Assembly: GCF_000010665.1 (NCBI RefSeq)
Contig: NC_012796.1
Span: 4,674,001-4,738,000, forward strand
Origin: Solidesulfovibrio magneticus RS-1
GTDB lineage: Bacteria > Desulfobacterota > Desulfovibrionia > Desulfovibrionales > Desulfovibrionaceae
Direction: 5' to 3'
DNA length: 64,000 nucleotides
Position numbers and translations under genes: made by a program. Under the pieces are notes generated by a model. The model did not search any database, was not told where the DNA came from, and worked only from the letters and a program-made list of their open reading frames with translations. Shown piece by piece: positions 27,130-36,179 of this stretch. Each line of letters starts with the position of its first letter. The stretch's first letter is position 1.

Positions 27130-30100
27130 TCAGACAACTCGTTCCAGTGTCGCGATAGCGTAAATCCGGCCTGTCTCATCGACCAAAGGCGTGGTTGCAA
27201 ATTCTACCGGTATGCGTTTTCCACTCTTATCAAGGCGAACTGAGGCATGCGGGCCCTGACTTTTACCTAGAGCGATTTCTCGGAATTTTCCCGTCTCTGC
27301 ATCGCGTACTTCTTCCGGGATCAGGTCACGAATGTTCATGGTCAAGGCATCGGATTCATCCCATCCGTAAGCTTTGTGAGCCGCGTGATTCCAGGCCAAG
27401 ATATTTCCATCCGAATTCATGATCAGGACGGCATCTCGAGCATCACGCCCAAGCTGCACGTAGCGGAGCTGATCATTGGCCACGGCGAGCAGATGCTGCG
27501 CGCTCTTCAATTCGGTGACGTCGTAAAATGAGATTACCACGCCCTCTATCATATTTTCGAGCGTACGGTAGGGCCGGATGCGCATATTGTACTGCTTTCC
27601 ATCCTTCGCCTCGACGTCGATGGCTTTTGGGGTCAGAGTATCCAAAACGGCCTGCGCATCTACCACAAGACTGTCATAGCCAATAAGGTTGGAAACGATA
27701 TGCTGAACAGGACGTCCGACATCACTCGAAATCAAGTTTATGATTTGAGTGGCGGCGGGGGTGAACCGTAGGATGCGAAGTTGAGTGTCCACAAAGACGG
27801 TGGCAACACCCATTCCGGCTAGAAGGTTGTTCATGTCGTTGTTAGCCCGAGACAAATCCGCAACCTTGTTCTGAAGCTCGGCGTTGACCGTGGCCAGCTC
27901 CTCATTGACTGATTGTAACTCCTCTTTTGAAGTCTCAAGCTCCTCGTTAGTTGACTGAAGCTCCTCATTAACAGATTGCATCTCTTCATTAGAAGATTTG
28001 AGCTCTTCGTTTGATGTTTCCAGCTCTTCTAAAGTTGTCTGAAGATATTCTTCTTTATTGCGCAGTTCTTGCTTGAGGGCCGTTATATGAGTGTCGCTTT
28101 GCGTATTATCAAATGTCTCTTGGCATATTGCATCCTGAGTCATATGCTCCTGTTTCGCCTCCATAGCTGGAGTAACACGCTCAAGAATGACAAGATACAG
28201 GTTTGTTTCAACTTCTTCGCCGCTATCTATAGCCACGGGGCGAACGGTCATATTGACAGTAGTGAAATCTCCATTAGTTTTAACGCGGAGACCTGCACAC
28301 TGCACTAACTCTTTTGTCTTAGCTGCTCTATGCAAAGCTGTGGTTAGGTCTCGCTGCAACCCTTCGCGTGCTATCTTGAAAATGTTCACGGCACCAACTT
28401 CACCGGGAGCAAGTTCCAGATACAAGCCGGAACGACCATGAAGATAGAAGATTACGCCTTTGTCGTTGACAAGGGCGGCGACGGGGTCGAACTGCTTCAA
28501 GAGTGTCTGTTCAGTTAACTCGCGAAGAGGCAGTTTCCCGACGGGTGATGTCTTTCCCGCTGATTTGGGCGCGCCTGCATCCCCCACCGCCATTGATGGA
28601 AGGAATTGGGCCAATGGCAAACGCTGGGCGTTGAAAACGTCTTTTCGTTGATAAATTTTCTGTTTCCGGTCCAGTGTTGCAAATAAGTCGCCGAACTCGC
28701 CTACCGTTTCAGAGGTCCCCAGGAAAAGATAGCCACCAGGATTCAAGGCATAGTGGAAGAGAGGGATCAGTTTCTTTTGCAAGTCCCCGTTCAAATAGAT
28801 GAGTAGGTTGCGGCAACAAATCAGGTCGAGTTTGGAGAATGGGGGGTCTTTGATCACGCTCTGCTCGGAAAAGACCAGCATGTCGCGAAGGACCTTTTGG
28901 ATACGCAACCCGCCCCCGTCTGGCTCAGTTGAGAAAAAGCGGTTCAAACGTTCCGGCGAGATGTCTGCGGCGATGGTGGACGGGTAAACGCCATTCCGGC
29001 AGTAGCAATCGCGTTGCTGTCAATGTCCGTGGCGAAGAGTTGCACCTTGTAGCTCTGCTTTAGCGCCTCAATGTGCTCTTGGAAAAGTATGGCGAGCGAA
29101 TAAGCTTCCTCGCCGGTGGAACACCCCGGTGTCCAGACTCGCAAAATGGAACCCGCAGGCTTACCCGAGAAGAGTTTGGGGATGACCTGCTCCTCAAGAA
29201 TCCTGAACGCTTCCGGATCACGGAAAAAGTTGGTCACGCCGATCAACAGATCACGAAATAATGCTGCCACTTCTGATGGAGTTTGTTGCAAAAATTTTAC
29301 GTATGCTTCCATTGATTCAATGTGGTTGACAGCCATACGCCGTTCAATGCGCCGAAGAATAGTGCTCGGCTTGTACTGAGAGAAGTCGTGACTAGTTTGA
29401 CCGCGCAACAAAATGAAAATCTTTTTTAATGAGTTATCTGGTTTAATTATAAGGTGCGACTTGTGCAAACCGTGATTATCATACATCTGTTTTACATAGA
29501 GGATTAACTTGCTGGGCATCTCAGTTGGCGGCAATTCATAGTCAACCAGGCCAGTCCCAATGGCGCTTCGGGGCATGCCATCATACTCAGTTGTTTCTGG
29601 GGTCTGGACTAAAACCAAGCCCCCTTCACCTTTGATAGCCCGAATTCCCAGAGTGCCGTCACTCCCTGTCCCAGAGAGTACGATGCCAATGGCCTTGTCA
29701 GTTTGATCCTGGGCCAGGGAGCGGAAGAAGAAGTCAATAGGCAGACGTTGACCTCGGGGAGCAGACGGCTCCAGTAATTGGAGCGCGCCATCTATGAAGG
29801 CCATGTCCCGGTTGGGCGGGATGATGTAAGTGCAGTTTGGTTTGACCACCATCCCGTCCACCACTTCGAAAACCTTCATGCGGGTATAGCGCTGAATGAG
29901 ATCTGTGAGGATGCTCTTGTGGTCAGGGGCAAGATGTTGCACCAGCACAAAGGCCATGCCAGGATCGGTATCGGTAGGCATGCCAGAAAAGAAGGCCTCA
30001 AAAGCCACCAGCCCACCTGCGGAAGCACCTATCCCGATTATAGGGAAAGATGATCCAGAGGCCTGCACAGGGTCTGTGGCGGATGTTTCTACCGAGGAAT

Positions 30101-30149
30101 CTCGGCCTGTCTTTGGCTTTGACTTCGATGGGGCCTTTTTCTTGGCCAT
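27130..30149 (-). pseudogene. CheB-CheR-PAS fusion protein, one frameshift
   Basis: Fusion of chemotaxis methylesterase and methyltransferase with PAS domains. From the ATG at 30149, the CheB domain shows GIGASAGGL (Ser), QHLAPDHKS (His) and SGTGSDGTLG (Asp). The CheR domain follows with TNFFRDPEAF and the SAM motif WTPGCSTGEEAYSL. Near 29000 the frame breaks (AIATAGMAFTR instead of AIATARNGVYPSTI). It resumes as SPERLNRFF and FSKLDLICCRNLLIYL, a long heptad coiled coil (SNEEMQSVNEELQSTNEEL) and two PAS units. One missing base explains the break. The partner kinase is the next gene. A sequencing error is as likely as real decay. Confidence 0.85.
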
Positions 30150-30362
30150 AGGACGATCTCCCCGAGGGTGATGTGAACACAAGATCACGAAAATTATGAT
30201 GTCGCAACAGTCGCAATTGTAGCCTATTTTGCCATCATGCCACTTAAGATGATTTGAGACAAGCGAAACTGTGCGGCACCATGAACCTAGCGTCAACAGC
30301 AGCCAGATACTTTGCAGCCAGATGATATTGTTATAAATATATTCATTCGCATTTCTGTCCGG

Positions 30363-30800
30363 CTAAGCTAGGAGTGATAGCTGTCTAGGATTATTTGATT
30401 TTACTCGTTTTCGTTGAGGCTCAACGAGGTCGAGGATGTTGCAGCACTGTAAGAGATTTCGTTGCACCAGCCGAGCCAGATAGTGCAGACTGATGCCGAT
30501 CTTTGACATGAACTTCTGATAGGCCAGAAGCAGATACCCGATCAGCGCCACGTAGACTTGTGACAGAACGGCAATTTACGAGTTGCCAAGGAAAGATTTG
30601 ATCTTGAGGTTCTGCTTGATGAACCGAAAGAAGATTTCGATCTGCCAACGCTCATTGTAGATATCGGCGATGGCGCGGCCGGCAGCGTCATGTGGTTGGT
30701 CAGGAAATCGAAGCACTCCCCGGTTTCCTGATCCCGATAGCCGACGCGGCGCAAGGTCAAGGTTTTTTCGCCATCGGCGACCTGGATGATGTGATTGTCC
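30363..30800 (-). pseudogene. IS4-family transposase 3' fragment
   Basis: Minus-strand pieces of an IS4-type transposase in shifting frames: LTLRRVGYRDQETGECFDFL and TNHMTLPA, then a frame change through the YNERW region, then ALIGYLLLAYQKFMSKIGIS and LARLVQRNLLQCCNILDLVE at the C-terminus. The 5' half is gone and the fragment abuts an IS256 fragment on the other strand near 30800. It is clearly inactive. Confidence 0.7.
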
Positions 30801-31467
30801 CCAGCGAAGCCGAGCCGTTCTGGTCTTTTTTCCTCAAAGGCCTTCTTCGTCGAGGACTCACCGGCGTGAAGCTGGTCGTCTCCGATGCCCATGAAGGTCT
30901 CAAAACCGCCATTGCCAAGACGTTCGGGGCCACATGGCAGCGCTGCCGGGTCCACTGGATGCGAAACGCCTTGGCTCGCGTCCCTAAATCGCAGCACGCC
31001 ATGGTTTCCGCCGCCCTACGTCAGGCCTTTTTGCAGCCAGACGCAGCCAGCGCCAGTCAGACCTGGCGGCATGTCGCTGACCAGCTTCGCGGCAAATGGC
31101 CAAAACTCGCCAGTTTCATGGACGAAACCGAGCACGACGTGCTGGCCTACATGACCTTCCCGGCACAGCACCGGGTCAAGCTGCACAGTACCAATCCGCT
31201 GGAAAGGCTGAACAAAGAGGTGAAGCGGCGAGCGGACGTGGTCGGCATCTTCCCCAACGAGCAGTCCATCATCCGGCTCATCGGGGCCATCTTGCTGGAG
31301 CAAAAAGACGAGTGGCAGCTGCAAAGCCGCTACATGCAGGTCGAGGCCATGGCCGAACTCAACACCCAACCCAATGAGGCGCAGCCAGCCCAAATCCCAC
31401 CCAGGGCAGCCTGACCGATTGCCACCTCAAGCACACCGGAATTTACACCACGTTGACGGACGTGACC
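30800..31467 (+). pseudogene. IS256-family (Mutator) transposase, C-terminal part
   Basis: The C-terminal half of a Mutator-type transposase ends at 31414. It contains SEAEPFWSFFLKGLLRRGLT, VKLVVSDAHEGLKTAIAKTF, WQRCRVHWMRNALARVP and the acidic residue region STNPLERLNKEVKRR. The N-terminal half, with the first catalytic Asp, is missing. After the stop, GGAATTTACACCACGTTGAC and GGACGTGACCC look like the IS256 right terminal repeat, so the element end is about 31466. It is a truncated remnant that joins an IS4 fragment at one side and a broken YD-repeat gene at the other. Confidence 0.8.
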
Positions 31468-31527
31468 CAGGGCGCAAAGCTAGACGACAAATAACACCAC
31501 AAACTTCAGCAACCATTTGATATACAT
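31468..31527 (-). pseudogene. YD-repeat protein, 5' fragment (signal peptide)
   Basis: The ATG at 31527 begins MYIKWLLKFVVLFVV followed by an in-frame TAG, where copy 2 (62348) reads MHIKWLMKFVVFFVVLLCA. Only the signal peptide is left before the IS256 end. The 3' part of the gene lies at 24263-24489. Upstream sequence to about 31790 matches the region before the intact copy. Confidence 0.7.
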
Positions 31528-31750
31528 AGAAATCCTAAAAACTTGCGCCACCCCACGTTAAGCACCACACCTCGTCACCTTCTGCACAACAAGCTACAAG
31601 CAGCCCCGTGGGGTAAAATGCAAAAAAAATGGCCAAGATGCTGCGTAGGGTGGTAAATCAAAAAAACAAACCCCGCAATTTCCCGCACTAACCCTCAAAA
31701 ACCAGCCCTCAAGTGGTAAACAAGCCCTTCTCTGCCCTGCCCTATCATCA

Positions 31751-31780
31751 AGCCCCACTCCCTTCCAAGAATGGGGCTTT
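31751..31780 (-). terminator. terminator after the DUF932 gene, copy 1
   Basis: On the minus strand AAAAGCCCCATTC, a short loop and GAGTGGGGCTT form a GC-rich hairpin just downstream of the DUF932 stop. The run of T is short, so termination strength is uncertain. A similar hairpin lies at 62568-62597 after copy 2. The stretch 31530-31750 has no gene. Confidence 0.55.
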
Positions 31781-31787
31781 TCCTAAC

Positions 31788-32720
31788 TCAGTTGACCATC
31801 CCCAGGATCATCCCGCCAACCCGCTGCAGCCGATAGCCACTCTCCACCGTCAGCCGAGGGTACTGGGCCGCCTTGGTGTACGCGTTAATCACATGGAACA
31901 TGGTCTCGCCCTGCTCCTGCGGCCACGCCCACTCAACGGCTTCAACTTCGGGCTTTCCCAATTGAAACTGGAGGTTGAATGACTTCATGGTCGCAATCGG
32001 CTCCTTCACTTCCGACTCCAGGGAGAACTGGAGCCTTTGTTTCTCATCCAACAGCTTGGCACCGACATCGCCAATGGCCGTGGGGAACTCATCCAGTATC
32101 CGCGTCGAAATGTGGCGATACGAAGCCTCGACTTCCGTCTTCGAAATGAGTCCATTGGTGCACACCAGCCGCAACAGGAACGCCGAAATGGACAAGGCCG
32201 CCAACCCGATCTCCGAATTGCCAAAGGAAATACCGGGCCTTACGCGATCGTTTCCATTAACAGCAAATTCCTGCCCTTGGTCAAGGATGGAGAGCGACAT
32301 GAACTCGTGATCCAGGTGACATTGCACCTCAAGCTCCTCGCCAAAGCCCATCTCGGCAAGCTTATTCAAAACCGTCATGTTATCCACAGGCACGTAGCGA
32401 GGGGTGAACACAGCCCTGACATCATCACCGTCGAACCGAAGGTACAGATCCTCATTGCGTTCCCGGGCCAGCCAATGGTTCAGGTTCTGCGCTTGCAACT
32501 CGGGTGGGCACTTCTTCAGATATTGCAGCGGCACACCTAACCGATACGACAACGATCGCTGGGCCATGTGCCGCAACTCATGCACCTCAGTGCCGATTCG
32601 AATCGATTCCAGGTCATTGAATTCGATATGGCGCACCGGCACAATCTGGTCATGGCAGTTTACGGACATCCGTTCCACCTTCTCCATCACCTTCCCAAGG
32701 GTCGTCAGCTTGCCATTCAC
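31788..32720 (-). CDS. DUF932-type phage/plasmid-related protein, copy 1
   Basis: 310-residue protein of the DUF932 group, often found on phages and plasmids; biochemical role unknown. Typical stretches are LSYRLGVPLQYLKKCPPELQ, NLNHWLARERNEDLYLRFDG, VRAVFTPRYVPVDNMTVL and LVCTNGLISKTEVEASYRHI. I use the GTG at 32720, which overlaps the previous stop (GTGA) and has GGAGGT upstream. The second copy at 63538 starts the same way. The gene is last in the set helicase - predicted nuclease - DUF932 and is followed by a hairpin. It is about 97 percent identical to copy 2. Confidence 0.85.
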   Translation of the reverse strand: MNGKLTTLGKVMEKVERMSVNCHDQIVPVRHIEFNDLESIRIGTEVHELRHMAQRSLSYRLGVPLQYLKKCPPELQAQNLNHWLARERNEDLYLRFDGDDVRAVFTPRYVPVDNMTVLNKLAEMGFGEELEVQCHLDHEFMSLSILDQGQEFAVNGNDRVRPGISFGNSEIGLAALSISAFLLRLVCTNGLISKTEVEASYRHISTRILDEFPTAIGDVGAKLLDEKQRLQFSLESEVKEPIATMKSFNLQFQLGKPEVEAVEWAWPQEQGETMFHVINAYTKAAQYPRLTVESGYRLQRVGGMILGMVN

Positions 32721-33262
32721 GACCGCACCTCCTGGCTGCTCGACGGCACGACACCATGCCCATGCACCTCCACCACCGGTTCGCAAGGAATGGCCACGAC
32801 CGACGCTTCGATGTCGAAGATGGCCACGGCCACCGGCATCGAAATGGTCGGGTACAGGGACTCGACTTCCCGAATCACCAATTCCTTTGTCGAACCAAAC
32901 GGGCTCTTGGCGCTGCGTTCACCTGTGAGCAGCAACAAGCCGACATCGATTTTCCCCAGGTCGTACCCGAGCTGTAGCCGAACGAGCCCTTCAAGGATGT
33001 ATTCATAGGCGTGGAAGTTTGCCTCGATGGCGATGCGCTGCAAACAGCCCTTGTACTGATACCGGCGGCCTTCGATGATGGGCAGGTTCCCGTTGTCGCG
33101 CCAGCCGCAATCTTCCAGGCTGCTCTTGAGCCGACGCCCTTTGAACGGCGACTCAGGAAGCCAATCATCGACGTACCCCAGGGTATCCTTGACAATATTG
33201 GTCATCCCCTTTTCCTCGATGACCATCTTGGAATCTCTGAAATGGAGCAATTCATAAGACAT
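32717..33262 (-). CDS. predicted BglII/BstYI-like nuclease-fold protein, copy 1
   Basis: 181-residue soluble protein. The segment IEANFHAYEYILEGLVRLQL followed by GKIDVGLLLL resembles the core of BglII/BstYI-type restriction endonucleases, in which an acidic strand is followed by a KIDVGIEI-like strand. The rest (DWLPESPFKGRRLKSSLEDC, STKELVIREVESLYPTISMP) fits a compact alpha/beta protein. This is recognition by pattern, not a firm assignment. I start it at 33262 (MSYELLHF), which has GGAGG upstream. It overlaps the DUF932 start by four bases and follows the helicase by 32 bp. No DNA methylase lies nearby, so a simple restriction-modification pair is unlikely. Confidence 0.55.
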   Translation of the reverse strand: MSYELLHFRDSKMVIEEKGMTNIVKDTLGYVDDWLPESPFKGRRLKSSLEDCGWRDNGNLPIIEGRRYQYKGCLQRIAIEANFHAYEYILEGLVRLQLGYDLGKIDVGLLLLTGERSAKSPFGSTKELVIREVESLYPTISMPVAVAIFDIEASVVAIPCEPVVEVHGHGVVPSSSQEVRS

Positions 33263-33294
33263 AGAAGCCTCCATCATGGGCTTGGGATCTGTTT

Positions 33295-35148
33295 TCAGGA
33301 GTCGATGGCAGCCAGGTCGCCGGTCATCTCATCGATGAAGATGGACCTTTTGGCGGGCTGCCCCAGGTGGTTGTGCGAGTAGGTCACGTAGAGCCGATCC
33401 ATGGCGCGGGATAAGGCGACGAAGCAGATCCTTCTCTCTTCCTCCAAGTCGCCGCGCTTGGTGGGCATGATGCCTTCGACCAACCCGACCACGAACACCA
33501 CGGGAAATTCGAGTCCCTTGGCCTTGTGGATGGTCATGAGCTTCACGCCACTGGGGTCACGGCTGCAGGTTTCGTCTTCAACCGTAGCCACATAGGTCAG
33601 GAACTCACTGATGGATGCGTACCGGGCCGCCGACTGCAGCAGCTGGTTCAGGTTGAGCACGGCCTGGTTGTCAGGAGAGGGAATATCCTTGTCAGTGACG
33701 AACCGGTCGTAATCCAGCCGCTGGCGCAGCTTCGCCAACACCTCGGCCGGCCCCATCTCCCCTTCATTCTGAATGAATGATTCCATAAGCCGCACGAACT
33801 CATGGACATTTCTCCTGATATAGGGGCTGTCGAAGCTCATCTCCCGAAGGGCTTGATACAGGCTGCAGGATGCCTCATTGGCCACCCCTGCCACCTGCTC
33901 CATGAACTTCTTCCCCAGGTATCTGTTGGGAGCGTTGATGATCCGTTGCAAAGATTCATCTCCGACCACCGAACCGGGATCTTCAATGAACCGCAGATAA
34001 TCGAGCAGGATTCTAACCTCACGGCGCTTGTAGAAGCTCATGCCGTTGTCGATGTAGAAGGGAATGCCAGCTCTCACAAAGACGTTTTGCAATATTTCCG
34101 ACTGGAAGTTGGCTCGGTAAAGCACCGCCATATCGCTGTACGCTGTGCCATCAGACAGATGAAGGTGCTTGATCTCATTGGCGACCAGACACGCTTCCTC
34201 TTCCTCATTGAAGGTGTCGATGACAAACAGGTCATGGTTGCCGCCTGGCTTGTGTGCGATAAGCTCCTTGGGGATCTTCCGCTGGTTGTGATCGATGAGC
34301 TTCTGACACGCGGCCAGGATCGCCGGGGTGGAACGGTAATTGACGTTGAGCACGATCTCCTGAGCCGAGGGGAATATCTGCTTGAACCGAAGGATGTTCC
34401 CGATGCTGGCTCCGTTGAACGCGTAGATGCTCTGCCAATCGTCGCCGCAAGCCCAAAACGAGCCCCGGCCACTCTCCGCAATCAGCGCCTGGAGCACGGC
34501 CAACTGCGCCGGATTGGTATCCTGGTACTCGTCAACGAGGATGTGGGGATACACGTCATGGTATTTTTCAGCGCCGCCCTCATGGGCAAGGAAACGATGC
34601 GCCTGAAGGAGCAGGTCATCGAAATCGTAGAGATACCGGATGGCCTTTTGCTCCTCATACTCCTTGAACACCATGGCCGTTTTCTGCTTCGACTGGTCTT
34701 CACCGTAGAGTTCAATGAACTCTTCAGGGCTGATAAGGTTGCTCTTGGCCAAGCTGATATCTTGCAACACCCCACCGATGGCCAAGTCTTTGACCCCCAA
34801 TGAGCGCATAATCGTCGACACCATGGTCATCTGCTCGGAGCCTGAGACGATATTGAAGTATCGGCCTTCGGACTTGAGCAGCCGCAGACAAAACGAATGG
34901 ATGGTATACAAGTGGACTCGACTGGCTTCTCCATGGAGAACCAACTCCAATCGTTCCCGCATCTGCTCGGCAGCCTGACGGGTGTAGGTCAGCCCCAGAA
35001 TGTTCTCCGGGGCGATCCCATGGTCATTGACAAGCCGGCCAATTCGTTCCGTCATCGTCTTGGTCTTTCCGGAACCAGGGACAGCGACAACCAATGCGAT
35101 CCCGGTATGAAACTGCGCCGCCTCCAACTGTTTGGCGTTAAGGGACAT
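33295..35148 (-). CDS. UvrD/Rep-type superfamily 1 DNA helicase
   Basis: 3'-5' DNA helicase-like ATPase, 617 residues from the ATG at 35148 (AAGGAGG upstream). Motifs in order: AVPGSGKTKTM (Walker A), LGLTYTRQAAEQM (Ia), HILVDEYQDTNPAQ (Walker B), CGDDWQSIYAFNGA (III), LNVNYRSTPAIL (IV), LMTIHKAKGLEFPVV (V) and CFVALSRAMDRLYVTYS (VI). It is about 100 residues shorter than UvrD/PcrA, mainly at the C-terminus. Directly upstream is the end of a RecB-like nuclease gene, and downstream are a predicted nuclease and a DUF932 protein, all on one strand. The context suggests a recombination or defence cassette rather than housekeeping repair. Confidence 0.92.
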   Translation of the reverse strand: MSLNAKQLEAAQFHTGIALVVAVPGSGKTKTMTERIGRLVNDHGIAPENILGLTYTRQAAEQMRERLELVLHGEASRVHLYTIHSFCLRLLKSEGRYFNIVSGSEQMTMVSTIMRSLGVKDLAIGGVLQDISLAKSNLISPEEFIELYGEDQSKQKTAMVFKEYEEQKAIRYLYDFDDLLLQAHRFLAHEGGAEKYHDVYPHILVDEYQDTNPAQLAVLQALIAESGRGSFWACGDDWQSIYAFNGASIGNILRFKQIFPSAQEIVLNVNYRSTPAILAACQKLIDHNQRKIPKELIAHKPGGNHDLFVIDTFNEEEEACLVANEIKHLHLSDGTAYSDMAVLYRANFQSEILQNVFVRAGIPFYIDNGMSFYKRREVRILLDYLRFIEDPGSVVGDESLQRIINAPNRYLGKKFMEQVAGVANEASCSLYQALREMSFDSPYIRRNVHEFVRLMESFIQNEGEMGPAEVLAKLRQRLDYDRFVTDKDIPSPDNQAVLNLNQLLQSAARYASISEFLTYVATVEDETCSRDPSGVKLMTIHKAKGLEFPVVFVVGLVEGIMPTKRGDLEEERRICFVALSRAMDRLYVTYSHNHLGQPAKRSIFIDEMTGDLAAIDS

Positions 35149-35161
35149 GATCCCTCCTTGT

Positions 35162-35329
35162 TCAATTTGCGAACCAATCCCGACAGCACTGCTGATACGA
35201 ACAGCCCTTGCACTTCCAGGACGTGTCATTGGGGATGAACACGCCTTGCATGATTCCACGATAGACAGCCTGAATCTTCTTCATGGCTCGGGACGAAATG
35301 TGTCGAGATAATACGGTGGTGCGACGCAT
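35162..35329 (-). pseudogene. RecB/Cas4-like PD-(D/E)XK nuclease C-terminal remnant
   Basis: A 55-residue reading frame ends 13 bp before the helicase start. It contains KKIQAVYRGIMQGVFIPN, then TSWKCKGCSYQQCC and RDWFAN. The pattern of an Arg/Gly/Phe segment followed by CxxCxYQxxC is the C-terminal Cys region of RecB-family/Cas4-like nucleases. The catalytic part is missing, so this is either a truncated gene or a small remnant. Identification rests on one short motif. Confidence 0.5.
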
Positions 35330-35486
35330 TTTATAATGCGCAGACGCCTACGGGTGTGGTATAGGCTAGGTTAAGGAGCCACCGGAGGAGAGACAGAATG
35401 CTGTTGCAGGATGGGGGTTGACTAACACCAGAGTTGTTTACTTACAGTAATTATTAGTACACATATGCATTTTGAAGGTGAATCGT

Positions 35487-35954
35487 ATGGGCAGGATCGA
35501 ATGGACACCAGCGCTAAGTATTGGCTTAGAAAACATTGATGAAGAGCACAAAAAGCTAATCGCAATATGCAACAAGCTGGCCCACAATATAAAAGGACCA
35601 AGCAATAGCCAAGTTATTACTGAAGAATTTAAAGATCTCCGAGCATATACTGTTTACCACTTTAGCAACGAAGAGAAGTACCAAAAAACAATTCATTATC
35701 CAGAAGCAAATGCACATGCTCAAGAACATGCCCGGCTAAGAAAAAGCGTCAAAGATTTCCAACAATCTCTATACAAAGAGGGTTACATACCGCAGCAGAC
35801 TGTCATTAATTTTTTAAAAGACTGGCTAATCAACCACGTTCTTCGTGAAGACATGAAAATAGGACAGTTCGCAAGGTCAAAGATGACCACCGGAACCTCT
35901 CAAGAGCTAAGGTCGCAACCAAAAGAGAATGTTGATCCTAGCATTGTATCATAA
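35487..35954 (+). CDS. bacteriohemerythrin
   Basis: Cytoplasmic O2-binding di-iron protein of 155 residues from the ATG at 35487 (AAGGTG upstream). All seven iron ligands of the family are in place: His21 (IDEEHKKL), His58 and Glu62 (YHFSNEEKY), His77 and His81 (HAQEH), His117 and Asp122 (NHVLREDM). Probable role: oxygen storage, delivery or sensing. It opens an AT-rich set of same-strand genes with a REC-PP2C protein, a V4R protein and a histidine kinase. The spacing to the next gene is about 225 bp, so it may have its own promoter. The AT-rich composition contrasts with the helicase side. Confidence 0.95.
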   Translation: MGRIEWTPALSIGLENIDEEHKKLIAICNKLAHNIKGPSNSQVITEEFKDLRAYTVYHFSNEEKYQKTIHYPEANAHAQEHARLRKSVKDFQQSLYKEGYIPQQTVINFLKDWLINHVLREDMKIGQFARSKMTTGTSQELRSQPKENVDPSIVS

Positions 35955-36179
35955 ACACATTCGACAGACCAACTCACAATCTCTATCTATGCATAATGCA
36001 AATATCCTTTAAAGCTATGACATCGAGCGCTAAGGTCTTGATGGATGCAAAATAACTCAAACCCCGTGGTGTTCAAACATCAAATCTTAGTTGTTTTTTT
36101 GAAACCCGCGACAGGCCAGCTTTGCAGGTATAAGTTAGAAATTAATTCATAGGGACATTCGCTCAATGGGGACACAAAA

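Noticed and set aside
32717-33262. Simple type II restriction-modification system
   Set aside because: The predicted nuclease has no neighbouring methyltransferase, so a classical pair is not supported.
33802-34803. 333-residue frame opposite the helicase
   Set aside because: Antisense to intact helicase motifs; no ribosome site.
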